DNA of 64,000 bases, taken from assembly GCF_030020805.1 (NCBI RefSeq), contig NZ_CP125098.1, positions 3,991,501 through 4,055,500 of the forward strand, read 5' to 3'. Of the stretch, positions 16,001 through 25,720 are shown in pieces; position 1 is the first letter of the stretch, and every line of letters starts with the position of its first letter. The notes under the pieces were generated by a model. It did no database searches. It saw only the letters and a program-made list of their open reading frames with translations, and was not told the origin of the DNA. Origin of the DNA: Paenibacillus sp. RC67 (GTDB lineage: Bacteria; Bacillota; Bacilli; Paenibacillales; NBRC-103111). The translations under genes were made by a program, and so were the position numbers.

Positions 16001-17170
16001 ATGAAATACTACTTATACGGAAGACCAGCAGCCGGCTCCGCATTCTTATTCTTTTTAATGGAATTCAATCATTTTTTTCATGGTCCTCCGGTTCAAGTAG
16101 GACTCAATGTTGTCCTTTGGGCGACCTATACATGCATCCTTTTCTTTCCAAGAGCGAGTTGGACAAAAAGACGACTCGTCATTGCCATGAGTATTCTATT
16201 GCTGGAAGCCGCAATCGGGGTAATATGGTTTCAAGAAATCAATCTTGTGTATATTATCGCCATCATTCTTTTTGTGTCGGCGATCCGGTTCTCATTCGCT
16301 AAAATACAGACACCAGCAATTCTGGTCATCTGTGTTACCGCGGCACTCTATGTGCGATTTGGCAGTGATGATATTTTTAATATTATCTCTTTTGTTGTCT
16401 TTGCGATTGTCCTCTATTTCTTCATACGGAGCCGCAGACAACGGAATGAGATGTATGAATTGAATAAGAAGCATTTGGAGGAGCTTCAGTCAGCCTATAA
16501 TCAGCTTCATCAAGCTTCTGCCACCGCTATGCAGTATGCAGTACTGGAAGAAAGAACGAGGATTGCAAGAGATATCCATGATGCCGTCGGCCATAGCCTC
16601 ACATCGTTGATCGTTCAGATACAGGCTCTGCGTTATATGGTAAAGGAAGACCCCGCGCGGGCCAGCCGATCATTGGATGAAATGCTTGCTGTAGCTCGCC
16701 AGGGACTCCAGGATATCCGAACTTCCGTCCATGCCCTCGCTGATAATCGTTCCACCCCAGGAATCACGGCTTTGAAGTCGCTGTTAGCTAGAATGGAGGC
16801 TTCTGCCTCCATTCCCTATACATTTCATACCGATTTAAATGATGGAGAAGTGAACGCAGAGGCATACGAAACATTGTTCAGAGTACTGCAGGAAGCTATC
16901 ACAAACGTAATCCGCCATTCTCGAGCTACTCTAGTCGAGGTTAGTCTTATTAAGCAAAACGATAGGCTCGTGATGATCATCCGAGATAACGGCATTATGG
17001 ATTCAAACAGCGATATTAAAGAAGGGTATGGCTTACGGGTTATGAAAACACGGCTTGAGGAGCAAGGAGGAAGCCTCAGACTTGCGGCTATTGAACCGAG
17101 CGGCTTTGAAATTATTGCAGCCATTCCGCGAGCTGAGAGCAGCCGTGACTTTAATGAACAGGAGGACTGA
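16001..17170 (+). CDS. Sensor histidine kinase, HisKA_3/NarL type
   Basis: Membrane sensor kinase of the DesK/LiaS-like class. The 389-residue protein has several N-terminal membrane segments (about 10-140) with almost no extracellular domain, a coiled linker (RRQRNEMYELNKKHLEELQSAYNQLHQ), a HisKA_3 dimerisation domain with His193 in ERTRIARDIHDAVGHSLTSL, and a C-terminal HATPase (LFRVLQEAITNVIRHSRAT, IIRDNGIMDS, EGYGLRVMKTRLEEQGG). GGAGGATCACT precedes the ATG. It is 2 bp from its response regulator. No transporter or other target gene lies alongside, so the stimulus is unclear; the intramembrane-type sensor suggests envelope stress. Confidence 0.9.
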   Translation: MKYYLYGRPAAGSAFLFFLMEFNHFFHGPPVQVGLNVVLWATYTCILFFPRASWTKRRLVIAMSILLLEAAIGVIWFQEINLVYIIAIILFVSAIRFSFAKIQTPAILVICVTAALYVRFGSDDIFNIISFVVFAIVLYFFIRSRRQRNEMYELNKKHLEELQSAYNQLHQASATAMQYAVLEERTRIARDIHDAVGHSLTSLIVQIQALRYMVKEDPARASRSLDEMLAVARQGLQDIRTSVHALADNRSTPGITALKSLLARMEASASIPYTFHTDLNDGEVNAEAYETLFRVLQEAITNVIRHSRATLVEVSLIKQNDRLVMIIRDNGIMDSNSDIKEGYGLRVMKTRLEEQGGSLRLAAIEPSGFEIIAAIPRAESSRDFNEQED

Positions 17171-17172
17171 TT

Positions 17173-17844
17173 ATGCAGCTTAATGAAAAAATCAAAGTGC
17201 TGCTAGCTGACGATCAGACTATGATTCGGCAAGGATTCAGCTATATTATCGGTTTGCAAGCCGACATGCAGCTTGTTGGAGAAGCTTCGAACGGTCAAAA
17301 AGCGGTCGATTTGACCGCCGAGCTTCGGCCAGATGTCATACTAATGGATATACAAATGCCAGTCATGTCTGGGATTGAGGCCATGCAAGAGATTATGAGA
17401 CACTGGCCTGAGACGAAGACCGTCATACTGACTACTTTTGATGATCAAGAGTATATTTATCAAGGCATTCGCGCTGGAGCGGTTGGATACTTACTTAAAG
17501 ATGCAGAGGTAGAGCAAATGCTGGACGCTATCCGCTCCGCCTTCCGCGGCGAAGCCATATACAAGACCGGGCTTGCAGCCAATGCACTTCTTAGGGTGGC
17601 CAATACTGGCTTTACTATCGCAGAAATTGGGAACAAGTCTCCCCTATTCGATTCTTTGACCGAGCGTGAACAACAGATATTACAGGAAATGGCCTATGGG
17701 CTTCGCAATGATCAAATTGCGCAAAAGCTATTCATAACCGAAGGCACAGTGAAGTCTCACGTGCATCGTATTTTGCAGAAATTCGGCTGTGAAGATCGTA
17801 CACAAGTGGTGGTCGCCGCACTTCGTAATGGTATGGTGAATTGA
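17173..17844 (+). CDS. LuxR/NarL-family response regulator
   Basis: DNA-binding response regulator paired with the upstream kinase (2-bp gap). The 223-residue protein has a receiver domain with acidic pocket D13/D14, phosphoacceptor D59 (VILMDIQMP), Thr in VILTTFDD and Lys in YLLKDAE. It is followed by a C-terminal LuxR helix-turn-helix (LTEREQQILQEMAYGLRNDQIAQKLFITEGTVKSHVHRILQKFG, about 160-205). Target genes are unknown; the damaged CcdC-like gene upstream on the other strand is one candidate by position only. Confidence 0.92.
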   Translation: MQLNEKIKVLLADDQTMIRQGFSYIIGLQADMQLVGEASNGQKAVDLTAELRPDVILMDIQMPVMSGIEAMQEIMRHWPETKTVILTTFDDQEYIYQGIRAGAVGYLLKDAEVEQMLDAIRSAFRGEAIYKTGLAANALLRVANTGFTIAEIGNKSPLFDSLTEREQQILQEMAYGLRNDQIAQKLFITEGTVKSHVHRILQKFGCEDRTQVVVAALRNGMVN

Positions 17845-17862
17845 TAATATAAATCCACTCTC

Positions 17863-19293
17863 TTATCTAGACATTACCTCATTGATATACTCAACTTGAT
17901 CTTTAAAGTAAAACCCTGCGGGTGCGACTTGTATACTAAGAAGTCCCTGCTCCCATCCGCACGTTAGAGTAAACTCTTGCGTTAATTTGAACATTGTCGT
18001 TTGAATGACAAAGGTTTTCTCATCGACCCAACACCCTGTGCTGAAAGAAGGTATTTCGAGGAAAGGGTTACTACCGCTCCTCCACTCCATAAGCCCGAAA
18101 ACAAGCTCGATATGATTTTCCTCTTTGTAAAAAATCAAGCTGCCATTCTCGCCATGAAAATGAAATTAGCAAGCATCAAATTCAAATGGATTGTGGTCGA
18201 AATGTATACGTTTGCCATGTAAATGTTCGGCGATCGAGGAATACTTCTCACCAATGGGCATGGTTAGTGATAAGAGATTCAGCTGCCCTTGAAGCTCCAC
18301 ATAGCAATTTTCCTCTTCCGGAAGAGCTTCGCTGCTCATTGCAGGATATAGCGTTTCCCATAAGCTATCGAGAATTTGCTGTTGTCCGTCGCGATAGTTC
18401 ATCGTGTTGGCAGTCGATACGAATACAGCCTCCTTGTGCGGAATAACAACAATAAGCTGACCACCGGCCCCGAAGGCGCAATAGGAATCGTAGCGGGTTC
18501 GCCAAAATTGATAGCCGTATCCCTGAGTTCCGTCGAGAAGAATTTTGGTATTATTAGTATCCTTATACTTAGACGTACTGAGCTCTACCCAACCCTCAGG
18601 TAAGATTCTGCTTCCTTCCCATACTCCTTTTTGTAAATAGAGCTGTCCGAATCTTGCCATATCTTCTGTGGTACATTTAATACCGCTCCCCCCTTTGTTG
18701 ATGCCCATGGGACAGCTCTCCCATTCAATCTCCCCCATTCCTATCGGATCAAAGAGTCTGGTTCTTAAATAATCATGGACTGTCATCCCTGTCACTTTTT
18801 GAAGGATCGCACACAACGCATGAGTCCCTGTAGTATCGTAGGCGAAGCTTGTACCAGGAGGGTGGCTAGGCATTGTGTTAAGGAATGACGCTATCCAATC
18901 ATTTGTCTGCGTATTCGTAGATTTGGAATGTACGGTCGCCATCTCCAACAGGTGCTTGATTCGCATCATTCCGGTATAGGGGTGGACTTCCCCGGATAGC
19001 TTTTCAGGGAAGTACTCGGCCACAGGATCTTCCAAAGACAGCAGTCCTTCACCAATAGCAATGCCGATAGCAGCGGATGTCACACTTTTGCTCACAGAAA
19101 AAGCTTGATGAAGCTGGGTTTCAAGAAAAGGCTTATAGTATCCCTCGGCAGCAACCTTGCCATAACGAAGAAGTGCAAAGCTATGGAGATGGATCCGCTT
19201 CTCTTTTATTGTCTCTATAAAATCAATGATTCCTTTGGAATATATACTAACCCGCTCAGGCCGTACCCTTTCCAATTCAATTCTAACTCCCAT
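17863..19293 (-). pseudogene. Beta-lactamase-family serine hydrolase interrupted by one in-frame stop
   Basis: Class C beta-lactamase/PBP-like serine hydrolase. The first 375 residues are open and carry the catalytic S66-V-S-K69 motif, a YDTTGTHAL segment in the Tyr position and an FGAGGQLIVVIP motif near the KTG position. At 18166-18168 there is a TAA. Reading on in the same frame gives FHFHGENGSLIFYKEENHIELVFGLMEWRSG and so on to 17863, which is the usual C-terminal beta domain of this family. A single nucleotide change thus separates it from a 476-residue intact gene. The catalytic domain may still be made. The start has AAGGAGG upstream. Confidence 0.75.
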
Positions 19294-19607
19294 TTAAGTC
19301 TTCCTCCTTTTGATTTGTCCTGCCTTCAGATTTTCATCATTATACTACTGATAAAGCTAAGAATCTTTAGAACAATCCGCTGGAAATAGGTTAAAATTTC
19401 ATTTATTTGTTCTGAGCCTGCCCTCTATCCACATTTTCTTCCTTCTTATTGAGAAAAAACCAATTAATGTACTATATAATACTATTGATTAATGTAAACG
19501 GTCTCATACAGGCTGTCATAGGGAATTAGTGTTAATTTAGCAGATAGACAACAAATGGAAATCCGACCATAATAGAAGGATGAAGTTTACAGAAAGAGGG
19601 AATTGTA
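19294..19607. other. Intergenic region between serine hydrolase and ABC exporter
   Basis: 314 bp without a convincing gene. It holds a TATAAT -10-like hexamer (19475-19480, plus strand) between two copies of ATTAATGTA (19463-19471 and 19488-19496), possibly the ABC exporter promoter and an operator. Otherwise I see only AT-rich sequence. Confidence 0.3.
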
Positions 19608-21383
19608 TTGGACGAACTGCTGGATAAGACAGAAGCTAAGAAGAACGGGAAATATTATTTGGGCGTATACATGTGGCTGCTTTCCTTTATGAAGCCTTAC
19701 GCCTGGCAAATGACATTATTTATTATCTGCGGACTCATTATCTCCCTCTCGCAAATGGGCATTTTCCGTGTTCTGCAGTATATTATCGACAATGTGATTA
19801 TGGCCAAGGATTTAGATAAATTCAGATTTATCGTTCTAATCCTTGTCGGTGTGCTTGTATGTATGTTTGGGGCCATGGCCGCCAACAACCTGCTCTCCCG
19901 GCTTGTCCGAGAGAAGGCTTCTAGAGACCTGCAGTATGCTTGTATGAAGCAGCTTCGACGTCTTGGCTTTACTTATTATGAGAAGCATGGGGTTGGAGAA
20001 ACACTCTCCCTGCTCAATACGGATGTCTCCTCAGTGCAAGGGATTTATCAGAGGCATTTTCCAAGCCTGGTCAACAATGGAATTATGATGTTCGTAGCCT
20101 TCGGCTTCGTAATTCATACCAATGCGATTCTTATGCTAGTCACAATGCCCTGCTTTTTTCTTTACTATTTGGTCGGACCCTTTCTACAGAAAAAAACAGC
20201 CTACTGGGGGAAAATCGCTCGGGAACGGCGTACCGAATGGAATCGAAAAATTTATGAGAGCATTACGGGACTGACTGAAATGCGAGCTTACCAGCGTGAA
20301 GAATGGGAATTGGAGCGTTATGAAACGAAGCATGAAGATTTCAATGTGAGTCAAAAAAAGCAGTTTATTTTCCGCGGCGCGCGTGCTCTCTCCAGACAGC
20401 TATCCTCCTTTGCTGGAATGCTTGTCATGTTCATATGCGGCTCCTACTTGAACCGGAATGGCATGCTGACAGTGGGTGAATTTGTATCGTTTGTCATGTA
20501 TTACCAAATGATGAATCAGAACTCAGCGCAAATCGTTCAGATTCTTGTTGATCAGAGTCTGGTGTTGCATCAAGGTGAGAAAATTAAGGATTTTATGGCT
20601 CTCCACCCTGAGGTTGAAGAACCGACAGACCCCGTCGTTTTGCCCGCTGTACGAGGAGAATTGACCTTCAGGGATGTTCATTTCGGGTATGATAAACGGG
20701 ACATTCTTAAAGGCTTCTATCTGGACATCCAGGCTGGAGAACGATTCGCTTTTGTCGGGCCGACAGGCAATGGTAAATCAACCTTATTGAAACTTATCGG
20801 GCGTTTCTACGATCCTAACTCTGGAGAAATCTATCTTGACGGTGTGCCGCTAAATGAATTGTCATTATCGCAGTTGCGGGATTCTATCGGCTATGTTTTC
20901 CAAGAAACTTATTTATTCGGTTCTTCCATTCGCGAGAATATCCGCTTCGGCTTCCCCGAGGCATCTGATGATCAGGTCATTGAGGCCGCGCAAGCAGCAA
21001 ATGCACATGACTTCATTATGCAATTGAAAGATGGTTACGATACGCTAGTCGGTGAACGAGGCGTCAAGCTATCTGGAGGTCAGCGTCAACGTATCTCCAT
21101 CGCGAGGATGTTCATTAAGAATCCCAAAATCATTTTGTTGGATGAAGCTACATCTGCTTTAGATAATGTAAGTGAAATCGAGGTTTTGAAAGCGCTTGAC
21201 ACTTTAATGCGTGGACGCACAACTGTAGCCGTCGCACACCGTCTGTCTACCGTTCGTCATTATGATCGGATTGTCGTCATCAAGGACGGCGTAGCAGCGG
21301 AAACAGGCAGCTATAATGAGCTAGTGAACAACAAGGGCTGGCTGTATGAGCTGGAGACACGTGCAGCAGCAGGGAATTCATAA
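19608..21383 (+). CDS. ABC exporter half-transporter, first subunit
   Basis: Fused membrane-ATPase ABC exporter. The 591-residue protein starts at TTG (19608) with a weak AGAGGG site. It has six membrane helices in about 25-320 and a nucleotide-binding domain with Walker A GPTGNGKST, Q-loop VFQETYLFGSSIRENI, signature LSGGQRQRISIARM, Walker B IILLDEATSALD and H-loop VAHRLST. All catalytic residues look intact, so it is not a degenerate site by these motifs. It lies 15 bp upstream of a second, different half-transporter, suggesting a heterodimer. A likely role is drug, lipid or peptide export. Confidence 0.9.
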   Translation: MDELLDKTEAKKNGKYYLGVYMWLLSFMKPYAWQMTLFIICGLIISLSQMGIFRVLQYIIDNVIMAKDLDKFRFIVLILVGVLVCMFGAMAANNLLSRLVREKASRDLQYACMKQLRRLGFTYYEKHGVGETLSLLNTDVSSVQGIYQRHFPSLVNNGIMMFVAFGFVIHTNAILMLVTMPCFFLYYLVGPFLQKKTAYWGKIARERRTEWNRKIYESITGLTEMRAYQREEWELERYETKHEDFNVSQKKQFIFRGARALSRQLSSFAGMLVMFICGSYLNRNGMLTVGEFVSFVMYYQMMNQNSAQIVQILVDQSLVLHQGEKIKDFMALHPEVEEPTDPVVLPAVRGELTFRDVHFGYDKRDILKGFYLDIQAGERFAFVGPTGNGKSTLLKLIGRFYDPNSGEIYLDGVPLNELSLSQLRDSIGYVFQETYLFGSSIRENIRFGFPEASDDQVIEAAQAANAHDFIMQLKDGYDTLVGERGVKLSGGQRQRISIARMFIKNPKIILLDEATSALDNVSEIEVLKALDTLMRGRTTVAVAHRLSTVRHYDRIVVIKDGVAAETGSYNELVNNKGWLYELETRAAAGNS

Positions 21384-21398
21384 GGAAGGAGGTCTCAG

Positions 21399-23117
21399 AT
21401 GAAAACTATCAAATGGATATGGAATTATATTTATCAAAGTCGAAAAATGATCCTGATCAGCATCGCCGTCCTCGCCCTCCAGCAGTGGGTACAGTTGATG
21501 TCACAGGGCTCGCAGAAATTTTTTATTGACGATATCCTTGTAAACAAAAATTACGCCAAGCTGCAATGGGTACTCCTCTATTTAACCATTACGAGCTTGC
21601 TAGCTTATAGCCTGAACTGGATAGGCAACTATTTGACCAGGGTCAATCAGCTAAACCTACATCGTCTAATGGGCACCAGCCTAATGGCGGTCATTCAGCG
21701 TAAGCCTGTCGCCGAAATGCAAAATCATCGGACTGCCAAATGGGTTCAATATTTTACAAGCGACATACAGCAGGTATCCGATTTTGTTTCTAGAGATTTG
21801 GCTAAAGGCATTCAGCAGTTTGCCGGGACCCTATTCTTGATCGGTGTTATCGCTTGGGCCAGCCCGATGATTTTGATCCTCGTCGTCTTCTTCAGCGCTG
21901 TCTACATCGGACTCGGACGCTATTACGGTCCTATCATGCGAAGTCAGACCAAGGAGATGCAGGATCGTCGCGGAGATCTGCTGGTCAAGATTGAGGAAGG
22001 AATAGCCTCTACCAGGGAGATCCTTGCTTACAATCGCTTGGAATGGGAGGAAAAAATATTCCGCAGCACATTCCAGATTTTTTACGATAAAGTCATGCAA
22101 AACGGGAAGCTGACGAACTCGCAGCTCCTGTTAAGCAATACGGTACAGTGGATGGGAAGGCTCGGAGTGCTCATTATAGGCGGTTATGAGGTTATCCAAG
22201 GAAATACAACTCTCGGGACCTTCGTTATCGTGTATCAGTATTCCAACCAGTTATTCCAAAGCTTTCAGAATGTGTTCAATTTCTTTATGAATATGTCCGG
22301 CCGGCTCGCATTCGTGGACCGTGTCAAAGAGCTCTTTGAACAGGAGCAAGTAGCTGAAGGAACGAAGAACTTGACAGGAGCGGTTAGAAGTATCCGATTC
22401 GACCAAGTATCCTTCGCTTATTCCGATGAAGGACGCCAAGTATTAAATCAATTAAATATGGTTCTTGAAATGGGATCCAAGATTGCAATCGTCGGTACTA
22501 GCGGAGGCGGCAAATCCACCGTTGCCCAGCTGCTCCTGAGATTCTTTGAGCCGACACAAGGCTCCATTAGGATCAATGGGACCCTTCTCTCTGATATCCG
22601 AATGGATCAATGGATGAGCCGAATCTCCGTTGTTTTCCAGGAGCCCTTCCTGCTACCGGACAGCATTCGTAACAATCTGATTTTGGGTCGGGAGCATTTG
22701 TCTGAAGAAGATCTGATCGAAGCTTGCCGGATTGCACAAATTCACGATTTTATTGAATCACTGGACGAGGGCTATGATACGATTATCGGTGAACGAGGCT
22801 ACACGTTATCCGGAGGTCAGCGCCAACGGCTTGCTATCGCGAGAGCGATCATTAGTGACCCCGACATCTTACTGTTAGACGAAGCGACATCAGCACTAGA
22901 TATGGAGACAGAGCGGATTATGCAAGAAGAACTTGATCAGCTGCGCAAGGGCCGTACCACCATCATTATCGCCCACAGGCTATCAACCATACGTAACGCC
23001 GATATCATATTCGTCATGGATCAAGGAAAGCTTGCCGAGAAAGGCACACATGAAGAATTAATGGCAGGTGGAGTCATTTACAAACAGCTTATCGCGTCCA
23101 TGGCGGAAGCATCTTGA
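21399..23117 (+). CDS. ABC exporter half-transporter, second subunit
   Basis: Second fused half-transporter of the pair, 572 residues. It has the same architecture: six helices (about 15-310), then Walker A GTSGGGKST, Q-loop VFQEPFLLPDSIRNNL, signature LSGGQRQRLAIARAI, Walker B ILLLDEATSALD and H-loop IAHRLST. AAGGAGG at good spacing precedes the ATG. A terminator hairpin follows 2 bp after the stop region, so the two genes form a complete operon. Confidence 0.9.
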   Translation: MKTIKWIWNYIYQSRKMILISIAVLALQQWVQLMSQGSQKFFIDDILVNKNYAKLQWVLLYLTITSLLAYSLNWIGNYLTRVNQLNLHRLMGTSLMAVIQRKPVAEMQNHRTAKWVQYFTSDIQQVSDFVSRDLAKGIQQFAGTLFLIGVIAWASPMILILVVFFSAVYIGLGRYYGPIMRSQTKEMQDRRGDLLVKIEEGIASTREILAYNRLEWEEKIFRSTFQIFYDKVMQNGKLTNSQLLLSNTVQWMGRLGVLIIGGYEVIQGNTTLGTFVIVYQYSNQLFQSFQNVFNFFMNMSGRLAFVDRVKELFEQEQVAEGTKNLTGAVRSIRFDQVSFAYSDEGRQVLNQLNMVLEMGSKIAIVGTSGGGKSTVAQLLLRFFEPTQGSIRINGTLLSDIRMDQWMSRISVVFQEPFLLPDSIRNNLILGREHLSEEDLIEACRIAQIHDFIESLDEGYDTIIGERGYTLSGGQRQRLAIARAIISDPDILLLDEATSALDMETERIMQEELDQLRKGRTTIIIAHRLSTIRNADIIFVMDQGKLAEKGTHEELMAGGVIYKQLIASMAEAS

Positions 23118-23119
23118 AT

Positions 23120-23157
23120 AAGAGGCATTGTATGCATACATGCATGCAGTGCCTCTT
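23120..23157 (+). terminator. Terminator of the ABC exporter operon
   Basis: Eleven-base arms AAGAGGCATTG/CAGTGCCTCTT (23120-23130, 23147-23157, one mismatch), with a TTCCTATTGT tail on the plus strand. The T-tract is weak. Confidence 0.6.
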
Positions 23158-23244
23158 CCTATTGTACTAAGAGGAAATTGAATGGAAGAATACAACACAA
23201 AAAAACAGACACTGAGGATGTCTGCTCTTCATTCCGATCTGTTC

Positions 23245-23412
23245 TTACTCTATGCCCAGAATCACATTCTTCAACCGTTCCAACTCTTCTCGCTTCGTTC
23301 TCGCATTCATTCTGCCGCTAATATTTCTCTTTCTTCTACATTCATCTTCAATTGATTGAAGCTCTTTGATGCGGGTTTCAATTTCTTCTAACACATCGTG
23401 AACCGTATTCAT
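23245..23412 (-). CDS. 55-residue helical microprotein
   Basis: Short gene with a GGGAGG site (23420-23425) 7 nt before ATG. The product, 55 residues, begins MNTVHDVLEEIETRIKEL and is highly charged and helical, likely a coiled coil; Lys/Arg and Glu dominate and there is one Cys (ECRRKR). I do not recognise the family. It diverges from the Fur-box promoter of the 56-residue protein by about 90 bp, so the two may share control. Confidence 0.6.
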   Translation of the reverse strand: MNTVHDVLEEIETRIKELQSIEDECRRKRNISGRMNARTKREELERLKNVILGIE

Positions 23413-23436
23413 TGTATTTCCTCCCTAAAAAATGAT

Positions 23437-23481
23437 TTGATCATTTGTAAAAATAGGTTATAATGATGATAATGATTATCA
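23437..23481 (+). promoter_or_regulatory. Promoter with perfect Fur-type box
   Basis: -35 TTGATC (23437-23442), 16 nt, -10 TATAAT (23459-23464), then the perfect 7-1-7 inverted repeat TGATAATGATTATCA (23467-23481) over the start site. This is the Bacillus Fur-box core rather than the PerR (TTATAAT) or Zur (TCGTAAT) version. It should repress the 56-residue gene when iron is replete. Confidence 0.8.
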
Positions 23482-23506
23482 TTAACTTTACTAAGGAGCC
23501 GTGAAG

Positions 23507-23677
23507 ATGAGTTATCTTCTTCCTGTTACAACTTTTATTCTCATTGGTCTTGGAGCCTTTTGTTTATTTATCTCCATAGAAAATGACCGTCAGATTCGAG
23601 AAGCATCTCGAAGAAAGCAGCAATCTATTTTATCAGCAACTCCAACTATGGTCTTCAGTAAAAGAACAGAGCCATAA
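23507..23677 (+). CDS. 56-residue membrane microprotein under a Fur box
   Basis: Short open frame with AAGGAG upstream of ATG. The product begins with one hydrophobic segment (YLLPVTTFILIGLGAFCLFI, about 3-22) and has a basic cytosolic tail (RQIREASRRKQQS). It looks like a single-pass membrane microprotein. The gene is followed by a terminator at 23681-23714. The Fur box in its promoter implies expression under iron limitation; a role in iron homeostasis, perhaps acting on the neighbouring P1B-4 ATPase, is inference. Confidence 0.6.
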   Translation: MSYLLPVTTFILIGLGAFCLFISIENDRQIREASRRKQQSILSATPTMVFSKRTEP

Positions 23678-23680
23678 ACC

Positions 23681-23714
23681 GACCCCGCCGTTAATGAGCA
23701 GGGTCCATTTTTTT
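23681..23714 (+). terminator. Terminator after the 56-residue gene
   Basis: GACCC/GGGTC arms (23681-23685, 23701-23705) around a 15-nt loop, followed by ATTTTTTT on the plus strand. Confidence 0.65.
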
Positions 23715-23755
23715 GGCGTGTTCAGGAATTACGATTTTCCTTTTCTCTACGAGTA

Positions 23756-25708
23756 TTATGAATTGGAGCGCAATAAACGAAGTCCGTTTAAAATAACAAG
23801 TATCGTACTCCCCTCATGTCCAACGACTCCTAAAGGAAGAGCAATACCTTGCAAGAAATTCGCCGCTATTAATACACATATGACTGCCAGAGCAAATGTG
23901 ATATTTTGTTTGACGATAGCAAGAGTCCGTTTGCCTAGTGTGATAGCACTGGCTATCTTATCGATGTCGTCGCTCAGTAGAACCATATTCGCAGTCTCGA
24001 GCGCTGCATCGCTTCCTGTAGCCCCCATAGCAATACCGACAGTTGCAGTAGCCAATGCCGGTGCATCGTTAACGCCATCCCCTACCATCGCAATCGATCC
24101 GTATTCATGCCGCAGTTGCTTAACCAGACTCACTTTATGTTCTGGCAGCAGCTCAGCGTATACTTTATCAATACCCGCTTCCTGAGCGATGGCTTGAGCC
24201 GTTTGCCGTTGGTCACCGGTCAGCATGACAACTTCAATACCTTGCTTCTTCAATAATGCGATGGACTGTTTCACATTGGGACGAAGCGTGTCGCGAAGCG
24301 CTATGATACCTGCAGCTCCCAGAGAATTATGCATAACAGTTACTGTCTTGCCCTCTCGTTCTAATCGGTCAATAGCTTCCGATAACGTATCGGTCATGTA
24401 GCTATCATCCATAAAAGTCGGCTTACCGATTTTCCACGTGTCGCCCTCCCACTGGGCTTGAATCCCCCAACCCGTGCGTGTAGTGAACTCCGACGGACGT
24501 TTGATCGACAGTTCGCGATCTTTGGCTTCCAGAACGATAGCCTTGGCTAGCGGATGCTCGGATAAGCTCTCAAGACAGGCCGCAATATTTAGCATCTCCG
24601 TCTCACTATACCCTTGAAAAGGAATAATATCCGTAACCACAGGTCTTCCCATCGTTAAGGTCCCTGTTTTATCAAACGCGATGACCCGAGTTCGTGCAAG
24701 ATTCTCTAGATGAGCTCCACCTTTAAACAATATCCCTTTACGGGCACTATTTGAGATCGCTGAGAGCATGGCAGGCATGATAGAAGCAACCAACGCACAA
24801 GGGGAAGCTACAACAAGAAATACCATGGCTTTATACAAAGACTGGCTCCAGGTCCATTGAAGAACAAGAGGTGGAACAACAACCAGCAGCGCACACGCTC
24901 CAATGATTGCTCTGGCATAAATCCGTTCGAACTTTTCAATAAATCGTTGTGAAGCAGGCTTTTCGCTTTGCGCTTCCTGTACAAGCCGAATAATTTTCGA
25001 GAATAAGGTTGACTCACTTCGTTGACTGACTTCAATAAATAATGCTCCTTGACCGTTCAAGGTTCCGGCAAATACTTCATCGCCCGCGGCTTTATCTACA
25101 GGGAGAGATTCACCGGTTATGGAAGCTTGATTAACAGATGATAATCCTTCCGTTACAACGCCATCGGCAGGTATCCTTTCTCCTGGCTTGACAATAATGA
25201 CATCTCCGATCTCAAGAGCATCTATTGAGACGATTGTCTCCTCCCCATCGCGATACAAAACAGCTAATTCTGGCTTAAGATCCATCAATGACGATATATC
25301 GCGACGGCTTCTATCCATCGTATAGCTTTCCAATACACCGCTGAGTGAGAAAATGAATATAAGTACGGCTCCTTCTGCCCAATATCCAATCCCTGCTGCC
25401 CCTACCGCTGCAACCAGCATAAGCAGATTTACATCCAGGTCACGCTCAGCAAATAAGGTGTACAAGCCTTCCTTCGCCTTCACATAACCACCTACAACAA
25501 ATGCCAGGGAATATAAAGCAATCGCTGCCGTATGAAACGAGCCGTCTATCCCCCAAGCTGCTGCAATCAATATTCCACTTGTTAAAGCTGCAAGAGCTTC
25601 TCCGTAACGGCTTAACCAGCTCTGCTCCTGGTTCAACTGTTGAGCTTGTTGTTGGGATAATTCCGGTTGGTTTGCATCGGTTTTTGTAGATGAATAAGCT
25701 GTAATCAT
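23756..25708 (-). CDS. P1B-4-type metal efflux ATPase (PfeT/CoaT-like)
   Basis: Heavy-metal P-type ATPase. It starts at the ATG at 25708 (AAGGAG 8 nt upstream), 650 residues. No N-terminal metal-binding CxxC domain is present. It has the phosphorylation motif FDKTGTLT, the TGES actuator loop, GDGVNDAP in the hinge, the membrane motif SPC (VVASPCAL) and the C-terminal HEGSTILVILNGLRLL. SPC with HEG-x-T is the P1B-4 signature; characterised members export Fe(II), Co(II) or Zn(II), and the B. subtilis one (PfeT) is controlled by PerR and Fur. A partial Fur-like repeat (TGAGAATGAATCCCA, 25728-25742) lies upstream. Confidence 0.88.
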   Translation of the reverse strand: MITAYSSTKTDANQPELSQQQAQQLNQEQSWLSRYGEALAALTSGILIAAAWGIDGSFHTAAIALYSLAFVVGGYVKAKEGLYTLFAERDLDVNLLMLVAAVGAAGIGYWAEGAVLIFIFSLSGVLESYTMDRSRRDISSLMDLKPELAVLYRDGEETIVSIDALEIGDVIIVKPGERIPADGVVTEGLSSVNQASITGESLPVDKAAGDEVFAGTLNGQGALFIEVSQRSESTLFSKIIRLVQEAQSEKPASQRFIEKFERIYARAIIGACALLVVVPPLVLQWTWSQSLYKAMVFLVVASPCALVASIMPAMLSAISNSARKGILFKGGAHLENLARTRVIAFDKTGTLTMGRPVVTDIIPFQGYSETEMLNIAACLESLSEHPLAKAIVLEAKDRELSIKRPSEFTTRTGWGIQAQWEGDTWKIGKPTFMDDSYMTDTLSEAIDRLEREGKTVTVMHNSLGAAGIIALRDTLRPNVKQSIALLKKQGIEVVMLTGDQRQTAQAIAQEAGIDKVYAELLPEHKVSLVKQLRHEYGSIAMVGDGVNDAPALATATVGIAMGATGSDAALETANMVLLSDDIDKIASAITLGKRTLAIVKQNITFALAVICVLIAANFLQGIALPLGVVGHEGSTILVILNGLRLLRSNS

Positions 25709-25720
25709 TTGAATCACTCC

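Noticed and set aside
23583..24185. 200-codon plus-strand frame
   Set aside because: It overlaps the C-terminal region of the P1B-4 ATPase on the opposite strand and the 56-residue gene in another phase; no ribosome site and no recognisable motif.
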